From positions 1-59,791 of the forward strand of contig CAZWUW010000005.1 in assembly GCA_964636895.1 (NCBI GenBank): a stretch of DNA of 59,791 nt. The letters run 5' to 3'. The notes beneath the pieces are model-generated. The model had not been told where the DNA came from, made no database searches, and saw nothing but the letters and a program-made list of their open reading frames with translations. The DNA comes from CAZWUW01 sp964636895 (GTDB lineage: Bacteria; Bacillota; Thermincolia; Thermincolales; CAZWUW01). The stretch's first letter is position 1. Each line of letters starts with the position of its first letter. A program made the translations under genes and the position numbers. Below are positions 8,766 through 16,268 of the stretch, one piece after another.

Positions 8766-8791
8766 AAAAAAAAGTTCCCCTGGCGGGGAAC
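8766..8791 (-). terminator. Intrinsic terminator after the 43-residue gene
   Basis: A GTTCCCC / GGGGAAC stem with a TGGC loop is followed on the minus strand by a run of eight T. It comes directly after the stop of the small gene at 8795-8926, which supports that gene being transcribed. Confidence 0.8.
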
Positions 8792-8794
8792 CTT

Positions 8795-8926
8795 TCACTT
8801 TTTCAATACGAGTACAAAAACTTCATCGCTGTTGTGATTATTGTTAAAATCCTTTTCAAAATTCATCAGCTTATCCACTTCCTGACTGGATAAATCAGCG
8901 ATGTTCATTTCGTTTAACTTATTCAT
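8795..8926 (-). CDS. Small 43-residue protein of unknown function
   Basis: A short frame of 43 codons opens at ATG 8926 with a GGGGGGAAG ribosome site eight bases upstream, closes at TGA, and is followed at once by a strong terminator. The product is highly charged, mostly acidic and Asn-rich in the middle (NNNHNSDE), with a hydrophobic VFVLVL end. I do not recognise it. The isolated transcription-unit layout (site, frame, terminator) is the main reason for calling it a gene. Confidence 0.6.
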   Translation of the reverse strand: MNKLNEMNIADLSSQEVDKLMNFEKDFNNNHNSDEVFVLVLKK

Positions 8927-9072
8927 TCAATCTTCCCCCCTTTATAATTCTTAATTACTCTAAAGTAATATTTCCCCATGGCCTTAAAAAATATACCATG
9001 TTTTTCATTACATTAAATACATTCTGAAAACCAACACTAAGAATGGGTGCTCAACCGAAAAGGAGGAATGTC

Positions 9073-9267
9073 ATGACCAGGCGACGCGGCATTATGTCCG
9101 ATGACCTCAAGATGGAGTTTGCCAGGGAACTTGGTGTGTATGATATCGTTCAACAGGAAGGTTTCGGCGGTGTAACTTCCAGGGACTGCGGTAACATGGT
9201 GCGTTTGGCAATCGAAAAAGCCGAGCGCACGCTGGCAGACACCAGGCAAAATCCCCCGGTAACCTGA
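9073..9267 (+). CDS. Alpha/beta-type small acid-soluble spore protein
   Basis: A 64-residue DNA-binding spore protein. The family core is present: a Met-Ser-Asp-Asp-Leu-Lys start to helix 1, ELGV, the GFGGVTSRDCGNMVR turn and helix that contacts DNA, and a closing IEKAERTLA helix. These proteins saturate spore DNA and protect it from UV and heat, and are made in the forespore. The start is ATG 9073 with AAAGGAGG six bases upstream; the GTG/ATG further up are not needed. The Cys in the TSRDCG turn is unusual compared with Bacillus SASPs but occurs in clostridial ones. Confidence 0.92.
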   Translation: MTRRRGIMSDDLKMEFARELGVYDIVQQEGFGGVTSRDCGNMVRLAIEKAERTLADTRQNPPVT

Positions 9268-9275
9268 CGCACCCG

Positions 9276-9297
9276 CCAGGAGGAGTAATCCTCCTGG
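9276..9297 (+). terminator. Hairpin after the SASP gene
   Basis: A perfect 9-bp stem (CCAGGAGGA / TCCTCCTGG) with a GTAA loop lies 9 bases after the SASP stop. There is no T-run after it, so it is a weak terminator or an mRNA-stabilising 3' hairpin. Confidence 0.5.
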
Positions 9298-9322
9298 GTA
9301 ACATTATAAGTGAGGTGGTAAT

Positions 9323-9517
9323 TTGATTAACGAGGATATGGTGATTATGGACGTTTTGAGAAAATTCCCTGCCGCTCAGCAGGTTTTTAGCAAATACGGC
9401 CTGCGCTGTATGGGCTGACACGGTGTCGCCTATGAAACCGTCGGGCAGGCTGCCCGCGTTCACGGCATCCCTCTGGAGCAATTGCTGGGCGATCTGAAGA
9501 AACTTGGTGAAGAATAG
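9323..9517 (+). CDS. DUF1858-type small redox protein, probable selenoprotein (CxxU)
   Basis: Read through one in-frame TGA, this is a 64-residue protein: TTG start at 9323 (GAGGTGG upstream), TGA at 9416-9418 as codon 32, and TAG at 9515-9517. The translation follows the DUF1858 / hybrid-cluster-protein-associated redox disulfide domain along its whole length: an N-terminal DMVIMDVLRKFP helix, a Y-G-L-R-C-M-G core, then AYETV, ARVHGI and a final LLGDLKKL helix. Where the family has CxxC, this gene has Cys-Met-Gly-TGA. Homology continues unbroken after the TGA, and a SECIS-like hairpin lies at the right distance, so I infer selenocysteine at position 32. The fallback is a nonsense mutation (TGC or TGT to TGA). 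No sel genes are in the window. Confidence 0.75.
9438..9465 (+). promoter_or_regulatory. Candidate bacterial SECIS element
   Basis: A six-pair GC-rich upper stem (CGGGCA 9442-9447 with TGCCCG 9451-9456) closes a GGC loop. A lower four-pair stem (CCGT 9438-9441 with ACGG 9462-9465) carries a five-base bulge on the 3' side. The apical loop begins 29 bases after the TGA and starts with G, matching the bacterial SECIS description as I remember it (loop 16-37 nt after UGA, G among the first loop bases). It lies inside the coding sequence, as bacterial SECIS elements do. Confidence 0.65.
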
Positions 9518-9520
9518 GAC

Positions 9521-9550
9521 GAATAGGATAAGCCTGCGCTTATCCTATTC
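9521..9550 (+). terminator. Intrinsic terminator after the selenoprotein candidate
   Basis: A perfect 12-bp stem (GAATAGGATAAG / CTTATCCTATTC) with a six-base loop begins four bases after the TAG stop and is followed by a T/C-rich tract. Its position supports 9517, not the internal TGA, as the true end of the gene. Confidence 0.8.
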
Positions 9551-9587
9551 TCTTCCATTCTCCTCAATTGTCCTCAATTTATTTTTC

Positions 9588-11657
9588 TTAATTTTCCTTA
9601 TCCACATTACTCAAAAAACTATTAATTACGGCAATCTGTTTTGTTTGCAGACCGTATAACTGAAATACCAGCCGGTCAATTTCATTAGCTATATTCTGAT
9701 TAACCGGTCCTTTTTGCAACATTTCGGCAAGCATGGTTATTTCGGCGGCCAGTTCACGGTCCTTATGCTCCGGAAGAATCGGCAAGCGGGCCAGGTAAGT
9801 GCTGTTAAACCGGTAATAACCACCTTGCAGGTGCACGGGCCAGTAAAGAATGCGATAATAAAAATCCATTAACTTGGAATTTAAGACAGCACATAAATAA
9901 AACAAGTTATAACTCTCATATAACCCATATACTACATCCTCTTCCCTGATATAATATACCCTGCCCAGGGCACAACCTTCCTCATCCACGGCAGCTTCAA
10001 TTTTCTTAGCCAGGCCGGAAATCACCAGTTTCCGACCGGTAAAAGAATGCCACTGTTTTTTTGTTGAGGCACCGGCCGGTATAAACCCTTCTGCACTGGT
10101 AATAGATTATTTATCTATACAACCTGAGTTTAAGAACTTCCTGTAGTTTGTTTTATACTTATCAGCTAACCGGTCATATGACTGCGCATCAATAACTAAT
10201 TTCGCAAAGCCGGTCTTAGCAATGCCGCATAGAATTTTTTGCACCGGTAAACGCCCTGGTATACGGGAAATTGTTTCCAACACCGGCCAGGTGGCCTGAT
10301 TTATTTTTGGTGTAATTATCATATCATCGAGATTGTGATAAAAGCTTTCAGGGATAATACAACTATTTTTTACGTGAGCCAATTGCTGCAGGTTTGTTAC
10401 TTCTCTGACGGCAACCTGTCCAGCCATATTTTTCCTGCCTTTTTCTATCACCTGGATTACTGGATACACCGCAGCATCTGCAAACACCTTCATTTCCGAC
10501 AAATCAATGAGCTGATGCAAATTATGCCGGGTCAATAATTCCGACCGCAGTTTCCGTCCATAATCGGCAGCTAAATACTTGTTGGAGATAATAAAACACA
10601 GCCGGCCGCCGTCATTTAGGATTTCCAGACCCTTCTCGATAAAGGGAACAATTATATCATACTGTCCATCAACAGTCCGGTAATGCTGATTAATGTACTT
10701 TTTTAACGGCAAAGGCAGGAGTTTATTGGAAATGTATGGAGGATTGCCTATAACCAGGCTAAATCCGGGATTGTAGCCCTGAAAAACTTCAGCAAATTCC
10801 TGCCGCCACTTTATGGTCAGGGCATCACCCAGCCGAATGTTTTTCTGTAATAATTTTTTGCTCTCAACTGCTTCCGAATACGACCCATAACTCAGGGCTA
10901 AACCAATAATAGTCAGGTCTACAGCGCGGGCATCACTGTCCGTCCCGTACAAATGAGCGATGGCGCCGGCAGCAGGGTTAACGCCAATGCAGGCCGGGAG
11001 TTCTGCATAGAATGCTATCAGTTCACGCATCACAGCAGTTAAAAAGGCTGCACTGCCACAAGCCGGATCAAGCACCCGAAACTCTGCCAAATCCTCCAGT
11101 AGCGCTGTAATTTCGGACGATGATTCACGGCGTACAGCTTGCTGCATTTTTAGCCTGTACTCGCTTAGTATTTGGCCCATAGTGAGCTCAACCATATAAT
11201 TCACAATTTCCGGCGGGGTGTAATATGAACCCTGCTTTTTTCTGACCATTGCACCGGATCCTTTTTTTGTTACGGGAACCGGCCTATCCAGCGCGATTTC
11301 ATGCACTGCACCCAATAAGGCCGCCGGATTAGGCCGGTATCTTATCCCTTGCCGGATTTCCCGGACTACAGTATCAGGTATCGGCAAATCCCGGTGGCGG
11401 TCGGTGAACCATGGCAGCAGTTGATTTACCTCACCCATGTAACGGCCAATAATGTTTTGCCAAAGCCGGTCATTTTCACCTGCATCCCCGTCCGGCTTAG
11501 GATCCAGCACCTCCGCCAGGGATTCATTTATTTTACCAGCGATCAGTAAAAAAATCAAAACATCTTCCGCCAGATAATGATTATCCGCTGTCAGAGATTC
11601 AAATATAAGCTTATAGCTATTTTTTAAAAAATTCCGGGCTGCTCCGTCCATTAGCAT
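9588..11657 (-). pseudogene. N6-adenine DNA methyltransferase (Eco57I/TaqI-like), broken by an in-frame stop
   Basis: Two open frames, 10107-11657 and 9588-10025, lie in the same reading frame and are separated only by TAA at 10107-10109; the 27 or so codons between them read through as coherent sequence. Joined, they give about 688 residues. An N-terminal helical region comes first, then a KKQGSYYTPPEIV segment, the AdoMet-binding motif LDPACGS, and the catalytic NPPY motif near residue 303. A TaqI-like target-recognition C-terminus contains an F-L-N-S-G-C-I-D-K sequence where the family usually continues with Tyr. A TAT/TAC to TAA change would explain the break. No restriction endonuclease gene is adjacent. 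The truncated N-terminal piece lacks most of the specificity domain and is unlikely to methylate DNA normally. Confidence 0.8.
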
Positions 11658-11670
11658 CCTCTCCCTGACT

Positions 11671-11699
11671 AAAAAAAACAGGCTGCCCTGAGGTAGCCT
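11671..11699 (-). terminator. Terminator of the ftsW/spoVE gene
   Basis: A stem AGGCTGCC / GGTAGCCT with a CTGA loop is followed on the minus strand by eight T. It overlaps the stop codon of the SEDS gene. Confidence 0.85.
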
Positions 11700-12879
11700 A
11701 TAATTCTAAACCAAATTGGTTTTTTGCATGGCTCACTTTAACTACTTTGGCCGGTTCTTTACAATGCCTGGATATATTCAGAAGCATCCCCACTGCAACA
11801 AGTTTGAAAAACAAAGAGGATCCGCCATAACTGATAAAAGGCAGCGTTATTCCCGTGACCGGCATGGAAGATGTGGCTACAGCAATGTTCATCATGGCTT
11901 CAACCAAAATCACGGAGGTCAGACCGCAGGCCATTAAACTGCCAAAAGTATCAGGACAATTTTTGGCTACCCGATAAGCTCTGGCGGCAAATAACACAAA
12001 AAGCACAATAACCATCAAACCACCCAAAAAACCTGCTTCTTCCGTCAAAATGCTAAAAATAAAATCAGTATGTTGTTCAGGCAAATACTTATATTTTTGC
12101 AGGCTTTGACCCAGTCCAACGCCCAAAAAACCTCCGGAGCCAATAGCAAAAAGAGACTGAATAATCTGGTGCCCGGAATCGCTTCTATCCGCCCAGGGGT
12201 CCCAAAATGCAGTGAACCTGCGCATTCTGTAAGAAGCCGATAAAACTGCCGTAACAGCAATCACAATGCCCAGTGATGCCAGGCCAAATAAATGACTTAG
12301 CCTGACACCGCCGGCAAATAACATAATAAAAGCTGTAATGGCTACAGCCATAGCTGTCCCCATGTCTCTTTGCAACAGGATCAGACCCCATATAATACCT
12401 ATTACCAATAATACCGGTACTAATCCATCGTTCAACAACTTCATCTTCTGCTGCTTTTGACTCATAATCCTGGCTAAAACAAGAACCAGCAACAGTTTAA
12501 CCATTTCCGAAGGTTGAAATTTGAATCCGCCAAAATCAATCCAACTACGCGCCCCGTTCACTGGTTCAGTGAATAAGACCACAATTAACAGGATTATTGC
12601 CACAAAAAAACCTGGCAGAGCCATATTTCTGAGTTTGTAATAATCTACCCGGGTAGCCACAATTAAACCGACTAATCCTACCCCGAGCCAAATCAAGTGC
12701 CGGTAAAAATAGAAATATATATTATCTGTACCCTTGGCAGCTGTAACTGCGGAACTCGAGCTCAATACCATAATGATACCGATACCAACCAGTAATAATA
12801 CGGGAATTAGCATATACCAGTCAACAGGACCTTTTGGAGGGTTGGATCTATTCCCGGATAAACGACGTTTCACTGCCAT
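11698..12879 (-). CDS. SEDS-family peptidoglycan polymerase (FtsW/SpoVE)
   Basis: A 393-residue polytopic membrane protein with about ten helices. Family marks include the RSWIDFGGFKFQPSE loop with the catalytic-type acidic residue region, QRDMGTAM, the conserved G-H-Q-I-I-Q-S-L-F-A-I-G-S-G-G segment, QHTDFIFSILTEE, and the C-terminal PFISYGGSS. SEDS proteins polymerise glycan strands with a class B PBP. FtsW acts in division, SpoVE in spore cortex synthesis and RodA in elongation; the dipole-Q segment and length fit FtsW/SpoVE better than RodA. It is outside a division cluster and has its own terminator, so which role it has cannot be told from here. Confidence 0.88.
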   Translation of the reverse strand: MAVKRRLSGNRSNPPKGPVDWYMLIPVLLLVGIGIIMVLSSSSAVTAAKGTDNIYFYFYRHLIWLGVGLVGLIVATRVDYYKLRNMALPGFFVAIILLIVVLFTEPVNGARSWIDFGGFKFQPSEMVKLLLVLVLARIMSQKQQKMKLLNDGLVPVLLVIGIIWGLILLQRDMGTAMAVAITAFIMLFAGGVRLSHLFGLASLGIVIAVTAVLSASYRMRRFTAFWDPWADRSDSGHQIIQSLFAIGSGGFLGVGLGQSLQKYKYLPEQHTDFIFSILTEEAGFLGGLMVIVLFVLFAARAYRVAKNCPDTFGSLMACGLTSVILVEAMMNIAVATSSMPVTGITLPFISYGGSSLFFKLVAVGMLLNISRHCKEPAKVVKVSHAKNQFGLEL

Positions 12880-12979
12880 AATTAATTCCCCTGCCCTAGA
12901 TGGATTTTATTTCTTAATTCCACATGGAGAACAAAAAATCCTCTCGAACCGGCGTGAATTATCCCCCATTTTCTAAATA

Positions 12980-15900
12980 TTAAAATTTGTCTCCATGCCG
13001 GTGACAGCCAGCAGTAAAACAATTAGTGGGCCATTGTTTGCGGTTCCCCATGTGCCCTTGGCCATGACACCCGCTGCAAAAAAACCTGGCGTCAGCACCG
13101 GTCTTTTTGCTTATGCCGTCAAGATAATTCCAATTGTAAATGAACATGCCCGGCCTGGTTAAAAGGTTATCCGGCGAATTAATCGTGGTTTTCAGGTGAT
13201 AAACATTACCGGCACCGTGTTGTTCATGACAGTTTCGGCATTCCAGTGTACGGCCCTGCTGTACTTGAGCAGTTGCATAGCCGAAGCCGAATACCGGGTC
13301 CTGAATGCTTTTGTTCGGGTTCGGATTGCCTTCCCCGTGCATATCTGCTTTGTTGTCAAAACGCAAATAGAACTTTTCAGCCACATTAGTAAGGCTTGTA
13401 GTAGACTGGATAATTCCCGGAGCGTAAGGCATGGTTTTTTCAGGACCGGGAAAATTTCCGTCATGACATTTTACACAAAAGCTATTCACTGTTCCTTGCC
13501 AAATTTTGTTAGGGGCATCCGGATCGGTAAGTTTAGCTTCCCTGGTAGTGGCATGCGGGTTATGGCAATTACTGCAGGTAATGGCGGCTTGCGTCGCCAA
13601 CTGCGCTTCGGCCCGGACGTCATGGGAGGCCTGCGAGTCGGCAGATGCTGTAAATTGTTCGGCATTATGACAGCGAAAACATAGATTTTCCCGGTCATGG
13701 AGAAGCAGCCGGTCATTGGCAGAGACATGCGGCCGGTGGCAGTTAAGACATTGAATACCGGTGCCGGACGGTGGCTGTGGTAAAACCGTTTTATGAATAC
13801 CGGCCTCAAACAAGGAGCTGACAACCCCGGTCTTAAGCGTGGTATCCCGCCCATGACAACTGTAACAAACTGCATTGCCGCGGAAATTGGTAGTATGCTC
13901 ATAATTATTCATTAACAGCTTGGCATACCTACGGCTGCCATCCGGCTTTTGTTCCTCATAATCAAGCCTTGGTTCATGGCAGCCGGTACATTTTAAAGAC
14001 CCCGGGATATCCGGGTAAATGTTATGATTGGTGCGTGCATTTATCTGTTCCCTGATTAAATCCTTCTGACTGGCGGAACCATCATGACAGGTAAAACATA
14101 GTTTTTGTACCGTTGTTGCTTTAATCTGCAATTCACCAAAACCAGTATGGTTTTTATGGCAAATAGCGCAAACAAAAGTATTTTTACTGCCGTCAAGATG
14201 CGGAGCAGCAGCAAAGGGTTTACCTTCCGGTCGGGCCCAGATTTCGGCTGACTTTTTGCCTTCCACACCATTGACATCAACCGCAGCAACCCGGTAATAA
14301 TAGCTTTGGTAATTATATACCGCCGTATCAACATAGGTATTGATCATAAAATCAAGGGGCACCGGATTCATTAAACTGTATGGACCGCCACTGGTTTCAG
14401 TCCGATAGACGTTATACCCGCCAAAAGATAGATTATTAACAGTATGCCAGTTCAGGTCTACCTGGGTATCACTGTTATATACAGAGATACCTACCGGTGC
14501 ATTCGGAATACCGGTTATCCCCTTATTAGCATAATCTGTTACCGCCACCCCATTCCAATCTGTGTAAGTTAGCGGAAAATTATCGCTTAAAGGTGAAGCC
14601 CCGGCATTGTTAAAGGCAGCTACCTGATAAAAATATGTATTATTAGGCAGCAGCCCAGTATCAACATAGTACGTATCGCCCTGCCGGGATGTTTGACCAA
14701 CCGGCATAAAATATCCGGTGGGAAAACTGCTGCGATAAACATAGTAACCCACGGCCGTGTTCACCTGCTGCCAACTGATACCCACAGACGTAGCATCCAA
14801 GCCCCTAACCACAACACTTGCCGGGGCCGGCGGGGCATAAGTAAAATCCTCTACTGTTGAAAAAACCCACGTTACCGGCGCCGGTAGCCGGTTACCGCTG
14901 ATATCGGCTACACCAGTACCCACATATACCTTAACCTGGCTATTGGCGCTAAAATTAGCCGCCGGCAAAAAAGAAACAGTATTTGTATGCCGGTTATAGG
15001 TAACCTGCCCGGACAAAGCATGATCATATATTTCCCCGTATACTGTCTCACTAACGGAGATATTTGCGGTGTTCATTGCGAATGGCTCCATGGGTTCATT
15101 GAAGGTAACGGAAATAATATCGGCTATCCCATTAGCCGCCGACCTGTCGGCCGGAGTGAACCCCAGTATGGATGGCGGGCTTCGATCCTCTTCCGTGGTA
15201 AATGTCCACGTATAGCCGGTCAGGGAGTTGCCTGCAGGGTCCTGTATACCGTTTGTCAGATTAACGATATATGAAGTATTATATTTTAACGGCCGGGCTG
15301 GTTTAAAAAAAGCTTGATTCAGTTGATGGTCATAAGCTACAACGCCTTCAACCCGGTATATGCTGTTATAAGCTGCGTTATTAACATTTTCATGGATAGT
15401 AAAAGTCGCCTCGTTAAGCGTACTTTCATTCACCGGTTCGCTAAAAACGGCGTCAACTGATGCTGTAACCGCAACCCCCGTCGCCGCGTCAACCGGTGCA
15501 ACGGTTACTACCCGGGGCGGAGTAATGTCACTGTCAACATAATTAACGGTGATATAAAAACTGTCTGCCACCACCAGGATATCATCAGCCGCCCCGATCA
15601 CATTGCGCTGCATTTTTAACTGCAGCAGAGCTATATCTGTCCACATCCATGGCTGGCCGGTAGCCGGATTGACCTCAGCGGTATATGTAAAAGTAGTTAG
15701 TTCCGGTACCTGCTGGGCCGACGCTGCTCTGGCCGAAAACCAACTGACCCCGCTATTGGGACTAAAAAGCAGTTCCCAGGTATCCGGACTCATCCCCGCA
15801 AAATCCCCCTGAGCTGCCACAACATAAGAAAAAGTGATAGCATTGATGATATTCCCGGGCCGGTTTAAACTATACCCGGTAGCAGTTAGGTCATCAACAG

Positions 15901-16126
15901 CACCGGCGGCCAGAGTCGCCACCTTGTTATCCGGCGCACCGGTAACATTGCCGACGTTAGTGGTAACAGTACTCCCGTCAATATACCCGGCGATACCGGC
16001 GGGAGCATAGTCGGTCCACATGCCGGCATACACTTTAGATATAAAGAATGTATTAAAAAGGTAACCCGTGAATACAGCCAGCATTAATATATAAGTTGTT
16101 TTTCCCTTGATCTTTTTACAGTTCAT
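12980..16126 (-). CDS. Secreted undecahaem-type cytochrome with Ig-like and FN3 domains
   Basis: A 1048-residue exported protein. After a signal peptide (about 1-35) comes a carbohydrate-binding or beta-sandwich N-terminal region. Two Big_5-type Ig-like domains follow (PPRVV..P and PPSILGF..PAD, about 205-430), then two fibronectin type III domains (about 440-635), then a haem-binding C-terminal half. That half has ten CXXCH motifs, several in doubled-CXXCH pairs, and one CX4CH (CFTAGCH) near the end. This is the layout of cell-surface multiheme cytochromes in metal-reducing Peptococcaceae such as Thermincola, where they carry electrons across a thick wall. A direct role in extracellular electron transfer is inferred. 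It follows the six-haem gene but behind that gene's terminator. Confidence 0.9.
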   Translation of the reverse strand: MNCKKIKGKTTYILMLAVFTGYLFNTFFISKVYAGMWTDYAPAGIAGYIDGSTVTTNVGNVTGAPDNKVATLAAGAVDDLTATGYSLNRPGNIINAITFSYVVAAQGDFAGMSPDTWELLFSPNSGVSWFSARAASAQQVPELTTFTYTAEVNPATGQPWMWTDIALLQLKMQRNVIGAADDILVVADSFYITVNYVDSDITPPRVVTVAPVDAATGVAVTASVDAVFSEPVNESTLNEATFTIHENVNNAAYNSIYRVEGVVAYDHQLNQAFFKPARPLKYNTSYIVNLTNGIQDPAGNSLTGYTWTFTTEEDRSPPSILGFTPADRSAANGIADIISVTFNEPMEPFAMNTANISVSETVYGEIYDHALSGQVTYNRHTNTVSFLPAANFSANSQVKVYVGTGVADISGNRLPAPVTWVFSTVEDFTYAPPAPASVVVRGLDATSVGISWQQVNTAVGYYVYRSSFPTGYFMPVGQTSRQGDTYYVDTGLLPNNTYFYQVAAFNNAGASPLSDNFPLTYTDWNGVAVTDYANKGITGIPNAPVGISVYNSDTQVDLNWHTVNNLSFGGYNVYRTETSGGPYSLMNPVPLDFMINTYVDTAVYNYQSYYYRVAAVDVNGVEGKKSAEIWARPEGKPFAAAPHLDGSKNTFVCAICHKNHTGFGELQIKATTVQKLCFTCHDGSASQKDLIREQINARTNHNIYPDIPGSLKCTGCHEPRLDYEEQKPDGSRRYAKLLMNNYEHTTNFRGNAVCYSCHGRDTTLKTGVVSSLFEAGIHKTVLPQPPSGTGIQCLNCHRPHVSANDRLLLHDRENLCFRCHNAEQFTASADSQASHDVRAEAQLATQAAITCSNCHNPHATTREAKLTDPDAPNKIWQGTVNSFCVKCHDGNFPGPEKTMPYAPGIIQSTTSLTNVAEKFYLRFDNKADMHGEGNPNPNKSIQDPVFGFGYATAQVQQGRTLECRNCHEQHGAGNVYHLKTTINSPDNLLTRPGMFIYNWNYLDGISKKTGADARFFCSGCHGQGHMGNRKQWPTNCFTAGCHRHGDKF

Positions 16127-16206
16127 CAGGTTTCCCCCTGTTAATCAAAAATATATTAAAAAAACTATTATAATTTCTATTTATTGTTATTTTGTTGAAA
16201 AAATGG

Positions 16207-16243
16207 GGGAAAAGGTGTTAAAATGAAGCTAACACCTTTTCCC
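16207..16243 (-). terminator. Terminator after the hexahaem cytochrome gene
   Basis: A perfect 14-bp stem (GGGAAAAGGTGTTA and its complement) with a nine-base loop is followed on the minus strand by CCATTTTTTC. It separates the hexahaem gene from the large cytochrome gene downstream. Confidence 0.85.
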
Positions 16244-16268
16244 ATCCTCAGTTAGCCTGGGTTAGAAA

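Noticed and set aside
9107..9481. 124-codon minus-strand frame
   Set aside because: It lies antisense to the SASP and the selenoprotein candidate, which have much better signals; codon content is a shadow.
10107..10109. The methyltransferase stop as a recoded codon
   Set aside because: It is TAA, not TGA, so selenocysteine is not possible; no pyrrolysine-type TAG either. A simple nonsense change is the plain explanation.
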